From: Chara braunii | Taxonomy: Eukaryota > Streptophyta > Charophyceae > Charales > Characeae | DNA: 24,847 nt | Reading direction: 5' to 3' | NCBI GenBank assembly: GCA_003427395.1 | Contig: BFEA01000990.1 | Coordinates: 221,159 to 246,005 of the forward strand | Part shown: positions 1-8,467 of the stretch, piece after piece | Numbering within the stretch: the first letter of the stretch is position 1 | Layout of the letters: the number at the start of each line of letters is the position of its first letter | Notes under the pieces: generated by a model | Told to the model about the DNA's origin: nothing | Seen by the model: only the letters and a program-made list of their open reading frames with translations | Database searches by the model: none | Position numbers and translations under genes: made by a program

Positions 1-700
1 ATCTACGACATAACCGCTGTGTACACCCTAAGCACCTAAAACCGGTGTTCACCGAATGCCTATTCCAAACCTATACAGCCTAGCAGTTGTCCTGTTCATG
101 AACACAATCAACAAACTGTTAGAGATCCAAAGATTAGGAGGTCCTGAGCAACACCACGTCCAAAGCAGGAGCATCGGCGACAACGGACAAACCCCGGTCG
201 TAGCTGAAGCCCAGGCTGAGCATTTTGTCAGCGTTGTGGGCGATATCAGTCGCAGTGTGAAGTCCATCATCTCTCTCCCGGAAGTCGACGTTTGTCGATG
301 TACTCTCTTCCATCATCTCCAGCTCATCACTCAGATAAAATTNCATCCACCGCCACAACACAATAGTGTTACGTATCTATAACCAGAGGGCTAAGCCCCT
401 GATCAGGTGATAATACTGATATGTACGGTGCGCAGATCCTGCCCGTTGACCGGCCCCACATCTCTCCCCTTCCTTTCACGGCCAATCTAGGATTACCAAC
501 TGTCGTTGACCAAGACTGGGCTATGGCGGGTGCATGGTTGTGCCCCCTCGAAGCGGCCTCCACCTCAGCGCCNACACNCTCTCTCACCCCTCCGCCTCCG
601 CCATACCCAACAGCAAGTTCTGGCTAAGCATAGCTTAATGACAGCTACCCCTGTGCGATCCCCCGCTGCCCACGCACCGTAATAGTGACGCGCTAACGCA
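1..700. other. Unassigned stretch, no supported gene
   Basis: I see no recognisable gene, repeat family or RNA in this stretch. It is of mixed composition and has three undetermined bases (343, 573, 578). Reading frames of up to about 110 codons occur on both strands but overlap each other and match nothing I know. A poly-T cluster ends it. Confidence 0.5.
134..361 (-). CDS. Short hypothetical frame, possible exon remnant
   Basis: This is an open frame of about 75 codons read from a GTG, with an upstream in-frame stop near 379. The product is acidic in its first half (for example DELEMMEES and FRERDDG) and has a protein-like composition rather than a low-complexity one. I do not recognise a domain. 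It may be a decayed exon or a chance frame. The N at 343 falls inside it, so one residue is unknown. There is no neighbouring exon or splice evidence that I can defend. Confidence 0.15.
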   Translation of the reverse strand: MLWRWMXFYLSDELEMMEESTSTNVDFRERDDGLHTATDIAHNADKMLSLGFSYDRGLSVVADAPALDVVLLRTS

Positions 701-707
701 GCGTTAC

Positions 708-777
708 TTTTTTTTGGGAACCGTTCTTTTTTTTTTTTTTTTTTTTTTTGGAAAGCTTTTTTTTTTTTTTTTTTTTT
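708..777. repeat. Cluster of long poly-T tracts
   Basis: Three T runs of 8, 23 and 21 bases lie at 708-715, 727-749 and 757-777, separated by short spacers. The junction TTTTTTTTTGGAAAGCTTT at about 741-759 recurs almost exactly at about 905-922. On the minus strand these would be poly-A tails, which fits 3' ends of retroposed transcripts. No source sequence is identified. Confidence 0.7.
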
Positions 778-814
778 GGCAAGAATACTCCATGTATTAT
801 AAAGGCAAAAGAAG

Positions 815-870
815 GAGGCCGGGGACCTCACAATTCAACCTGGCAGCCTCAGACAGTTTAGCTTACGAGC
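815..870 (+). repeat. Direct repeat, copy 1
   Basis: This 56-base segment recurs at 1596-1661 in the same orientation. The first 26 bases (815-840 and 1596-1621) are identical. The second half (841-870 and 1631-1661) is nearly identical and is split off by a 9-base insertion in copy 2. Both copies lie a few tens of bases downstream of a long homopolymer tract, so they may be two copies of one dispersed element. Confidence 0.75.
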
Positions 871-1102
871 CCTGCCGGCTCAGATTTCTACAAATGAACA
901 GAACTTTTTTTTTGGAAAGCTTTAACATTCCCAATCTGGCCCTAGTTTCTTTGCCAGTTTCGTGATGTTCTGGATATTTTGGTAGTCTTGAGAATTGCTT
1001 AGGACTCTGGGTACTTCTTGCAAAGCAGTCTAGGTTTCCTTGATGCTGTTTACTCATGGATCTGTTGGTTTTTCGATGCCAGAAAGACACTGGGCGGTGC
1101 TG

Positions 1103-1290
1103 GGGGATTTCCCTGTAACCTGTTAATAGCAGGAGCGTGAGGCCTGGTAGAGAGATCTGGGGATGCTTTGGGCCGGGCATTCCACAGGAAAACCAAAGGT
1201 TGCTGTCGGGACGACGTTGGCCGGAGCCGGGGTGAGTCGTGTTGCCCTGTAACCTAGCATGGTGGGGGCATGAGGCTTGGGAGAGCTCGG
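1103..1290 (+). repeat. Degenerate internal duplication
   Basis: Segments near 1103-1155 and 1239-1290 share CCCTGTAACCT followed by a GC-rich stretch ending in a TGAGGCYTGG-like block and AGAG. The similarity is obvious by eye but gapped. It suggests an old tandem or segmental duplication inside the 780-1790 repeat-rich region. No coding function is seen. Confidence 0.4.
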
Positions 1291-1476
1291 CAGGGAGGAG
1301 GACAATATTATAGAATTTTAGAGTGTTTTTTTGTGAGGAGCTTCCAGGGGTTTTGAGCATTCGAAGGACTTCCACTAATTGCTGTTTGGATTTTTCTAGT
1401 AGTTTCTTGTTTAAATTCATGAACTTTTCTGATGATGGGACGCTGGGCTCGGTTCCCAGTTTGTGCCAAATTACTA

Positions 1477-1530
1477 TGGGACGCTGGACCCAGTTTCCAG
1501 CAGGTGTTGCTCCCCACCAATAGATGGAGC
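1477..1530 (+). repeat. 54-bp double-hairpin repeat, arm 1
   Basis: The reverse complement of this segment matches 2141-2194 at 51 of 54 positions with no gaps. It contains the hairpin at 1483-1501, then a second one: GCTCC at 1509-1513 pairing with GGAGC at 1526-1530. TTTT follows at once, then a long poly-A run. The order of structured segment, T run and A tract resembles a retroposed small RNA, which is inference only. Confidence 0.65.
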
Positions 1531-1595
1531 TTTTGTTTGTCAAAAAAAAAAAAAAAAAAAAAAAAAAAACCATTTATTGCAAAATTCAAAGGGAC

Positions 1596-1661
1596 GAGGC
1601 CGGGGACCTCACAATTCAACCCGCAAATTCCTGGCAGCCTCAGCAAGTTTAGCTTACGAGC
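1596..1661 (+). repeat. Direct repeat, copy 2
   Basis: This is the partner of 815-870. It carries a 9-base insertion at 1622-1630 and lies 26 bases after a poly-A tract of about 29 bases that ends near 1569. Confidence 0.75.
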
Positions 1662-2083
1662 AAAGCTCTACAGTCCAAAGCTACTGCACCCAATATCAAC
1701 GTACTACCTGCTGGAAACTGGGTCCAGCGTCCCAACCATATAGCTTTCCAAAAATTAAACCTTTGAAGCACAAATAAAAGGTAAGGTCTCAAATACTTCT
1801 GGCTCTTAGTTTCTTTGCCTACCTGTGAAGTTCGAAATCAACATTTAAAACCAATGCTTCCACTAGGCTGCCTGTGTACCAAAAAACCAACAAACTTTAT
1901 TTATTCCAAAAGAGTCTAATATCGACCCTTACTCAAAGCTGGGCACCAGGGCCAGCGTCCCAAGACAAACTGGTTCTCACAGCGAACCCGTCAGGGCTAA
2001 AATTCACCCCCGACTATGACTCAGTGTAACCACTGTGTTTCCTCCTTTTTTTTTTTTTTTTGGCATAGGCCCCATGCGGAACA

Positions 2084-2124
2084 CCTCCATCCTGGTGGTG
2101 GTAAGAGAACCACCAAGATGGAGG
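2084..2124. repeat. 16-bp inverted repeat with 9-base loop
   Basis: The arms at 2084-2099 and 2109-2124 pair at 15 of 16 positions around a 9-base loop. The hairpin sits 23 bases after a poly-T tract of about 17 bases (about 2045-2061) and just before the double-hairpin repeat at 2141. No gene is adjacent. Confidence 0.6.
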
Positions 2125-2140
2125 CTTTGCCAGACGGGCC

Positions 2141-2194
2141 GCTCCGTCTATTGGTGGGGAGCATCACCTGCTGGAAACCGGGTCCAGCGTCCCA
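2141..2194 (-). repeat. 54-bp double-hairpin repeat, arm 2
   Basis: This is the inverted partner of 1477-1530, with three substitutions and no indels. Both hairpins are kept. Its flanks differ from those of arm 1, so only the 54 bases are shared. Confidence 0.65.
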
Positions 2195-2368
2195 TGATAT
2201 TTTTAAGTAACTCAGTGGAAAAATGATGCCCATATGCTGGAAACCGGGTCCAGCGTCCAATATCCCAGTTATCACTTCCTTGCCTACCCTGCCTATCCTA
2301 CAGCTGGGACGGGAAATGGAGGGGGGCACTGGGGGGAACCAGTGGGGTCTCCCTACATTCCTTAATCC

Positions 2369-2410
2369 CTGCCATCCACCCACTATCCTCTGCCATCCAC
2401 CCACTATCCC
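2369..2410 (+). repeat. 21-bp tandem duplication
   Basis: Two adjacent 21-base units (2369-2389 and 2390-2410) differ at one position. The unit centres on CCATCCACCCACTATCC. Confidence 0.75.
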
Positions 2411-2561
2411 TAGGGCATCTAAGATAGAGTGTAGTTTGCTGGAAAACGGGTCCAGTGTCCCCTTGCAAGAAATTAAAAAAACTCAGCGAACTGCACAGAA
2501 ACTCAACCCTTCTCAATTCAGTTAGTTGCACTCCTTGCAGGTGTTCCGAATATAGACCAGA

Positions 2562-2703
2562 GTTTCTGAAAACCTTTCTGAACCTTCCTGAACCTTTCTG
2601 ACTCTTTCTGACTCTTTCTGATCCTTGTTGATCCTTCCTGACCCTTTCTGAGCCCTTTTTGAACCCTTCTGAACTTTCTGAACTTTTCTGCACCTTCCTG
2701 CTG
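2562..2703 (+). repeat. Degenerate 10-bp minisatellite
   Basis: About thirteen units resembling CCTTTCTGAA follow one another, mostly with a 10-base period and a few 9- or 11-base variants. Read on the minus strand the array gives a basic, serine/lysine/arginine-rich peptide in several open frames. I treat that as a by-product of the repeat, not a gene. Confidence 0.7.
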
Positions 2704-2827
2704 CTGCTTCTGATGCTTCTGGTTCTTCATCGAGTCTGACTGAAGATTTTTCTGAAGGGATCCCTAAAGCCTACAGAAGTCCGAGGGTGGTGATCTTAAA
2801 ATGGTCTGAAAGTGGCTAACGGTGAAT

Positions 2828-2918
2828 CTGAAAGGAGGCAGAAAGAAGGCAGAAAGAAGCAGAAAGAAGCAGAAAGAAACAGAAAGGAGACGGAAAGGAA
2901 CGGGAAAGGAACGGGAAA
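2828..2918 (+). repeat. Purine-rich tandem array
   Basis: Repeated AGAAAGAAGC-type units shift gradually to GGAAAGGAACG-type units. The array lies directly next to the 9-bp array on its right and is probably part of the same LINE tail region. Confidence 0.65.
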
Positions 2919-2923
2919 TGCTC

Positions 2924-3005
2924 TGAACTGAGTGAACTGAGTGAACTGAGTGAACTGAGTGAACTGGATGAACTGAATGAACTGAATGAACAGGATGAAC
3001 TGAAT
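2924..3005 (+). repeat. 9-bp tandem array (TGAACTGAG)n
   Basis: About nine units of TGAACTGAG and one-base variants (TGAACTGAA, TGAACTGGA) follow one another. The array sits just past the C-terminal end of the LINE A ORF2 on the minus strand, where a 3' tail is expected. The reading frame of LINE A runs through it and gives a histidine/serine/valine triplet repeat, which is an artefact of the 9-base period. Confidence 0.8.
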
Positions 3006-4980
3006 GCATCCGGATTATGTGTGCTGTCATCCTGTCGTCCCGGTTCATGCTGTTGGCAGTGCTTCCACCAAGGACAACGGGTGGGGGGGGGAAGGGATCT
3101 GCGAAGTCCTGGGCTGGCCGTAATGGGACGCCCGGATCGATTTGGGTCCAGTCGTGGAAAATCAGCCGGTAGTCCCTTGCCATTCCTTCCCGGGGTTCTT
3201 CCCTCTGGTCGTATCCAGACCACTTAATCTCTGCCACCCAGCCTTCCCTAACCCCCCCCAGCCAGTCTTTACTGAAGTGGGAGATGGCCTTGTTCATATC
3301 ACCCAAGGTATATGACAGGTCAAGCTTGTCTTTAACTGCCTTCCATTGTGTTTCAATTTCAAATTGGACCAATGTTCGTACTTGTTCCATGGCTTCACCG
3401 TCTTCCACCTGCGCCCCCTCTATCTCCAGGATACATCGCTTCCACCATATGGTCCATAAGACACTCCGCCTGCCCAGTCTGAACATATTTTCAACAAATG
3501 TGTTTCCCCGGATTGGGGGGTAGTGTCCGAAGAGTATGGCCCTCTAGTCCCATGGCCACGTCTCACTGGGAAGAATGTGGCGCCAGATTCTATCCCAACT
3601 TCTCCACAATAGCACTGACGCAGGGCATTGGAGAAAAATATGTTCGATAGTCTCCGCCCGCTTCGTCCCAGGGAAGCTCTGACAACATTTGTGACACCAT
3701 GGTAGCGCTGTCCCTTGCTGTTCCAAGCGTGTGTGGTCTATCAACCAATCATTGGTTGGTAGGCACCTATGTTCAATTTGCCATTGGAGGGCCGAGATTT
3801 TGGCGGGTCTGCATCTATGGTGAGCGAACCATCGAATGGGTTTAAGCAGACTGCGGTCAATGTTAAGGTGGCGATACCATCTGTCTTCCACACAGTCCCG
3901 CAATCTACATTTGGGTCTGAACATTCGGTAGACTGATTTAGTTTTGAGATTGTGTAGCGTCAATACGTTGTCCTGTCTTTTCCCCACTAGGTTACCTTGG
4001 CTCCATTGCCATTCCGCCGGGTCTAGGGGGAGGTCCTCAATTAGGGTTATCGGGCAATACACCTTGGGACAACAATCCTCCTCTAGCACCTTGATACGGT
4101 ACACCTCCTTTTGGTCCTTCCATACAAAGGGTTGTTGATTCCATTCTAATCTACCTTCTTTTTGGATGAAGAAGATTTCTACTAGTGCATCTTTAGGACC
4201 TGTGAGGAACACACACCCCACTTCTTTCTCATGATCGCATAACCCCACCCAGTCCCCGTCCTTTATGCATGGGCCTTTCCTGAGGGTGGCGAACCAATGG
4301 AGAGGGAAGCTCTCAATGAGATCGCTGAATGCTTTCTCAGTGAGATGGCAATACCGCAGCCATGTACGCATCCTTTCTATGCTTTTCCAGTTACCAGGCT
4401 CCTTATCCCAAAGATCCCCAACCCTCCGGCCTCCGTGTTTTACCCAGCCTTTCCATGGAGCCTCTGAACTGTTTCGCACGCGTCCTTCGGAATCTGTTAT
4501 TAGGCGGTTACCAAAAAGGGGTTGCCTGAATATCTCCTCCCACCTCTCTGGTGTTGATCGAAGTGGAGGGTGGAGTTTCCTCCACGTGCGTATGAGGCGC
4601 ACCCATTGTTTGTCAGAAGGGTCCCGATTCCTATACTTTCTTGGCAACCTCCAATACCTGTCTTCTAGCCATACTCTAGGGTCAGTCTCAGGTGGGGATT
4701 CCGGGGCCAAATCAGAAATTTGTGCTAGAGCCAAGGGGACCCAGGGGGATGATGTAGAGAAAATAATATACTGGAGCCAGCGAAGCGTAAGGGCTTGGAA
4801 TTGTGTGGTCGGGTCCACGATTGTCAGTCCTCCCCCATTCTTGGGCTGAATCACAGACTCCCAAGCCACTCGACTTATGGCGTGGGACTTGTTGCTATCT
4901 CCTCTCCAGAGGAACGCCGCTAGCTGTTGTTTCAATGCCTTGATCCCCCCTGCACTCAGGGACCATAGTATGTGCTGTGT

Positions 4981-6427
4981 CAGTGGCTATGATGTTATTA
5001 TCGTCCGGGTCGTAGAAGGCCTCAATGACCGTCCTACGTGAACGGGCGGTGGCTATAGAAAAGAAATAAGTGTCCATTGAGGCATCGTGAGTAAGTTTGG
5101 ACATTTTACCTCTGTTCCTGATTCCTTGCCATCTATGAAGTGCGTATTGCAATAATTGGTCTTTGACTTTTTTGATGAAAGAAGTAAGTTGTTGCCATTC
5201 TTGAGGAGAAGGGTTAGGGTGTTGTGATTCTGCCTGTCGTTGAAGTAATATGAGTTGGTTGTGTGCTGTTATTTCCTGATGTTGTCTTAGAGCGGCTTTG
5301 GCTTTGACAAATTTCTTGCATTTTCTAGTTAAGAAAAGGAGACCATTGTTGAACCATTGAATACGAGAATCAAAAAGGTGTTTTTGATGACGCCGAAATT
5401 CTCATTCTGAATGAATCATATGTGCAAAAGAGGAGTCCTTAAGCAGGGAGGTATTTAATTTGAAAAAGTCTGGACCTTGGTCAGGTCTCTTTCTCATTGT
5501 TAGGATGATACCACAGGTTTTATGGTCGAGCCCTGGATGGGGGCTGCGTGGAAGAATCAAGGCCCAACGTAGTGCCGCCTCTAGGTCGTTGGAGAGTAGA
5601 ATAAGGTCAATGCGAGATTTCGATAGCCGTGCCGGGTCGCTGTCACGTATGCATGTGAAGGCCCGTTCTTGGGGATGCAGGCGGCGGAAGGTATCGAAAA
5701 CCTAAAGGGACGCGCCCAGGTCAGCAAGCATTTGTTCGTCTTCTGCCGCCGCAAACGAGGTGGAGCCCTGGGGGTTCCACCTATCTAGTCACCTATCAGG
5801 AGTAGCGTTGAAATCACCGGCTATCACGAGAGGGATACCTTCCGGGACTTGTGTTCCTATCTTTCCTAAGAACTCCCTCCTCTCCCCTACGGAGTTGGGT
5901 GAGTAGATACAAAGGATACAAAGCAATTCGATCTCTAACATGCCCAGGACTGAGGCCCATCGCCCTTCTTCCTCATCCACGACCCAATGAACTGGCTCGA
6001 ATTTGGAATCTGAAGGGACCCAGATTGCTACTCCTGCAGAGCCAGGTCTCGGTGCATGTGCTCTAATGGCGGTATGGGGCCAGACTTGTTTGTGGGCCCT
6101 GTTGTGATCGGGATTATCTTGCAGGTGTGTTTCTTGTATGCAGATCACGTCTGGCCAACATCTGCCTCCTATTCCTTTAATCTGGTCTCAGATATCTTGG
6201 CGCTTTTCGGGTTTGCACGATGCCAAGCCGTTTACATTAATGGAGCGCAGGTCCAGGTCAGCAGAGTCTACACATTTCTTCAATGCGTGGTTTCTACAAT
6301 ATATTGTTTCAAGGTCATCCATGACTGTGTGCGATTTGCGTGTGTGTGCTTCGGAACTCACAGTGGATGCCATTGCTTGGTATCCCATTTGTTCAGGCTC
6401 AAGATCTTTCTTCGGATCATCCGACAA
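4981..6427 (-). pseudogene. LINE A ORF2, endonuclease and linker part
   Basis: This is an APE-type (EEP-fold) endonuclease, which in LINEs nicks target DNA to prime reverse transcription. Motifs in order are SINVNGL (N-terminal strand), ICIQETHL (catalytic Glu), VIAGDFNATPD (Asp/Asn), SRIDLILLS (Asp) and GLDHKT (Asp-His, with Leu in place of the usual Ser). A helical linker follows, with RNRGKMSKLTHDASM and ARSRRTVIEAFYDPD. The whole 1.4 kb stays in one frame, broken only by stops at 6188-6190, 5789-5791, 5702-5704 and 5402-5404. Each of these could be a single C-to-T change of CGA or CAG. The frame is lost near 4980, where the palm is deleted. Confidence 0.88.
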
Positions 6428-7560
6428 AGATGACTACAGACGTCATCTTCGGACAAAAAATCGCTGACTTTGATTTTTGCACATTGTAAGTCCAGGAGAG
6501 CATTATGGCTGTACCAGCCCAGGCTGGCAGACTTGCCAGGGTCAAGGAGTAAGTACAGGTCGTTCTTTGCCAGTTGCTCATCGCAATTTTCGAATCTCAG
6601 ACCAGCTTTGGCCCCCGGGGCATAATGATTGGGAATGAAGGCGCGCAGTTGAGAGGAGAAAATTTTAGCTCTTATCCCTGTTGTCACTTTTCCGGGGCGC
6701 GAATTCCCGCCTGTGTAATGTTACTCCCCCGTACTCTCCAACTGGGGAGAGACCCACTTCCCATTTCCCTTTCGTCTTTCTTAGAGGGATTACAAGCACG
6801 CCATTCTGTTTAGAGGGGGGCGTCTTAAAGAGGCCACGCTCGATGAGTTGTCTCACTTTGAGTCGCCAGGATGTCATTCCCTCCTCTATTGTGGTTTTCT
6901 TTCCTTCCCCATCCTGGTTGGGGGGGTGAGGATCAGTCTCCGTGGTAGGGCGGAAGCGGCCACGAGCGACTGCCAGAATCCGCTGAAAGGCTTCCGCGCA
7001 TGTCAGGTGGGGAGGCGGACCGAATGTTAGTGCAATTCTCAACGATGGGTTGTTATTGAGAAGTGTCACTAATTCAATATAAGACCTGTCCCAATATTCT
7101 TCGTTATCATGGGGGCAGTCTGCTTGGAGGTGTTTAAGTATACAATCCGCTACCACCTGGATTTTCTGGTCTAGGCGCATTTCTTGTGGGGGAGCGTCTT
7201 GGTCAGCCGGATCTTTCAGAGACTCCTCCATTTCTCCGTCCGGGGGAGGCGGGGATGTGTCCACTTCCATCTTCTGTGCACCAAAAGCATCTGAACAGAA
7301 GTCCAGGGCCAATGGATGCCCATTCTTCTGTCCAGATTGATCCGACTGTTGTTCCTGGTCCGGGAGTCGTTGCTGCTGTGCCTGGTCCGAGGGCTGTTGT
7401 TCCTGGTCCGAGAGTTGTTGCTGCCGTGCCTGGTCCGAGGGCTGTTGTTGGGTTTGGCCCTGCTGCAGCTGTTGTGGTTGCTGCGTTATGTGCTGTGTTG
7501 GGAGACTTCTTGCTTGCTGCTTCAACCGTGTCCACTGTGCTTCCTCCAACTTACCCCCTT
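6358..7560 (-). pseudogene. LINE A ORF1-like protein, frameshifted
   Basis: Upstream of the endonuclease lies a frame that begins with a Gln-rich, repetitive segment (SDQ and QQQ repeats, about 7540-7330). It continues with MEVDTSPPPPDG, whose Met at 7268-7270 is a plausible start, then a globular-looking part (for example HLTCAEAFQRILAVARGRF and TKGKWEVGLSPVGEYGG). One frameshift in a T4 run (plus strand 6688-6691) moves it into the frame ending at 6358. The C-terminal part includes FIPNHYAPGAKAGLRFENC and LYLLLDPGKSASLGWYSHN. I see no CCHC zinc knuckle, unlike LINE C. The role is inferred from position only: LINE ORF1 proteins usually bind element RNA. Confidence 0.6.
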
Positions 7561-8467
7561 CTTGAATCCTTGTAAACTTGCCCTTAGCCCAAGTGGTAAG
7601 AAACCCAGAGTGGTTCTTCCTTCTCCAATCCGCAAGCATTGCTAGCCTAACCCCTACTTTTATTAGATTTTTTGCATGGTGGAAATTTACTTCTTCCTTA
7701 TGGAATGTTTTAGCATTCCGCTCTGCCCAAATGATTTCCATTACTACCCCACTGCAGCAGAGGGCAACATACCCCCTCTTTGACTCCAGGTTGAAACTTG
7801 TCACCCCAAAAAGGATGAAGTCGTCTCCCCAAGTAAACTCCCAACATGTGTTCTTCCAAAAATCTCTCCACCATTCCCATATTGCCTGCAACAGGGGGCA
7901 GTATAACCATAAGTGTGATGCCGTCTCCCAGCCCCAGCTGCATCTTACGCATGTTGAGGAGATGTCCATTCCCCTCGTATTCAACCATGTTGTCGTAGGG
8001 GTAATTTGCATTGACTGTAACCACTGCAAGGCCGCCTGTCTCTGCGACGAAACCTTCTTCAAGCCCTTCCATAGTTTTAGTAAATCCTTCTCTTTTACTC
8101 GTGTAATTTGCAGCTCAGACAGTCTCTTTTTTGCCACAATACTCGGTTTCCTTGGCCTTTTTTCTTGTTGCAGTTGTACCCCCATCCTGGTTTTGTACTG
8201 ATATACAGGAGTTGACTGTGCTTGGGAGCCTGAGATCAATCCAAACAGTATAGGCTCCACTACTATGCTAGTCTGTGGATCCTTTACCAGGTAACAGTCT
8301 GCTCCCTTCTGCTTCTGGTGTTCATAAACCCTCACCTCTTTTGACTCCAGTGTAGTCGCTACCGTTCCTTCCCCTTCCCAAACCAATTTCCCCTTGTCCT
8401 TGATTAGCCCTTTCTCCATTTCTGTACCTTCATCCCTGATCCTAGATCCGGGCCCATTACTTTCCAC
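6665..8467 (-). pseudogene. 600-codon frame fusing LINE B C-terminus to LINE A ORF1
   Basis: One uninterrupted frame of about 600 codons crosses an element boundary. Its first part is the C-terminal end of LINE B ORF2, with the zinc-finger signature CVRCSWGWE...HLWLYCPLL at about 7990-7920, followed by LADWRRKNHSGF. Its second part is the Gln-rich start and body of LINE A ORF1. The join lies around 7560-7500. The frame is probably a chance fusion left by head-to-tail insertion. Its length and lack of stops are still notable in a region where the rest of both elements is broken. No promoter is visible. Confidence 0.6.

Larger units (their letters stand above)
1442..2461. repeat. Cluster of seven short hairpin repeats
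   Basis: The motif GCTGGAAACYGGGTCCAGC is a 6-bp stem with a 7-base loop, usually followed by GTCCC. Copies in this orientation lie at 1710-1734, 1938-1962 (diverged loop), 2170-2194, 2236-2258 and 2438-2461. Reverse-oriented copies lie at 1442-1460 and 1483-1501. The stem is kept while bases change: the copy at 1442 has a G-C pair where the copy at 1483 has A-T, and the 2438 copy has G-T in place of G-C. I do not know this family. It could be a structured-RNA repeat or part of a larger dispersed element. Confidence 0.7.
2764..4980 (-). pseudogene. LINE A ORF2, C-terminal part (thumb and zinc finger)
   Basis: The frame starts inside a typical LINE thumb/connection region (HILWSLSAGGIKALKQQL, then FLWRGDSNK, then the PKNGGGLTIVD block). 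It runs to a C-terminal zinc-finger region of the zf-RVT type: LQWQIEHRCLP, a CHKCC pair, and ETIEHIFLQCP, giving C-x2-C...H...C. One in-frame TAG at 3544-3546 interrupts it. The frame then continues with LINE-like residues (RAILFGHYPP, FRLGRRSVLWTIWW) to about 3200, and beyond that through tandem repeats to a stop at 2764. Homology is believable only to about 3200. The upstream palm domain is missing, so no active polymerase could be made. Confidence 0.85.
2924..7560 (-). mobile_element. LINE A, degenerate non-LTR retrotransposon
   Basis: Minus-strand order is ORF1 (about 7560-6360), ORF2 endonuclease and linker (6427 to about 4980), then ORF2 thumb and C-terminal zinc finger (about 4980-3200), then a tail of 9-bp tandem repeats. 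The reverse-transcriptase palm that should lie between linker and thumb is absent, so an internal deletion near 4980 is inferred. The sequence differs clearly from LINEs B and C, so it belongs to another lineage. Its 5' end abuts the 3' part of LINE B on the same strand. Both outer boundaries are approximate because I found no target-site duplication. Confidence 0.8.

Noticed and set aside
863-1573. A 236-codon open frame on the minus strand
   Set aside because: It begins in a poly-A/T tract, crosses hairpin repeats and a direct-repeat half, shows no domain, and overlaps open frames on the other strand. Probably chance.
2298-2730. A basic Lys/Arg/Ser-rich repeat protein on the minus strand
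   Set aside because: It is produced by the 10-bp minisatellite and is open in more than one frame.
2562-3005. A CRISPR array
   Set aside because: The units are contiguous with no spacers, and the surroundings are eukaryotic retroelements.
2764-3240. A histidine/serine/valine triplet-repeat protein
   Set aside because: The repeat comes from a 9-bp DNA period; the adjacent frame gives an equally regular serine/leucine repeat.
7186-7645. Plus-strand frames rich in Val/Pro/Gly or Leu
   Set aside because: They are the reverse of the Gln-rich coding repeat of LINE A ORF1, whose strand is set by the flanking LINE domains.
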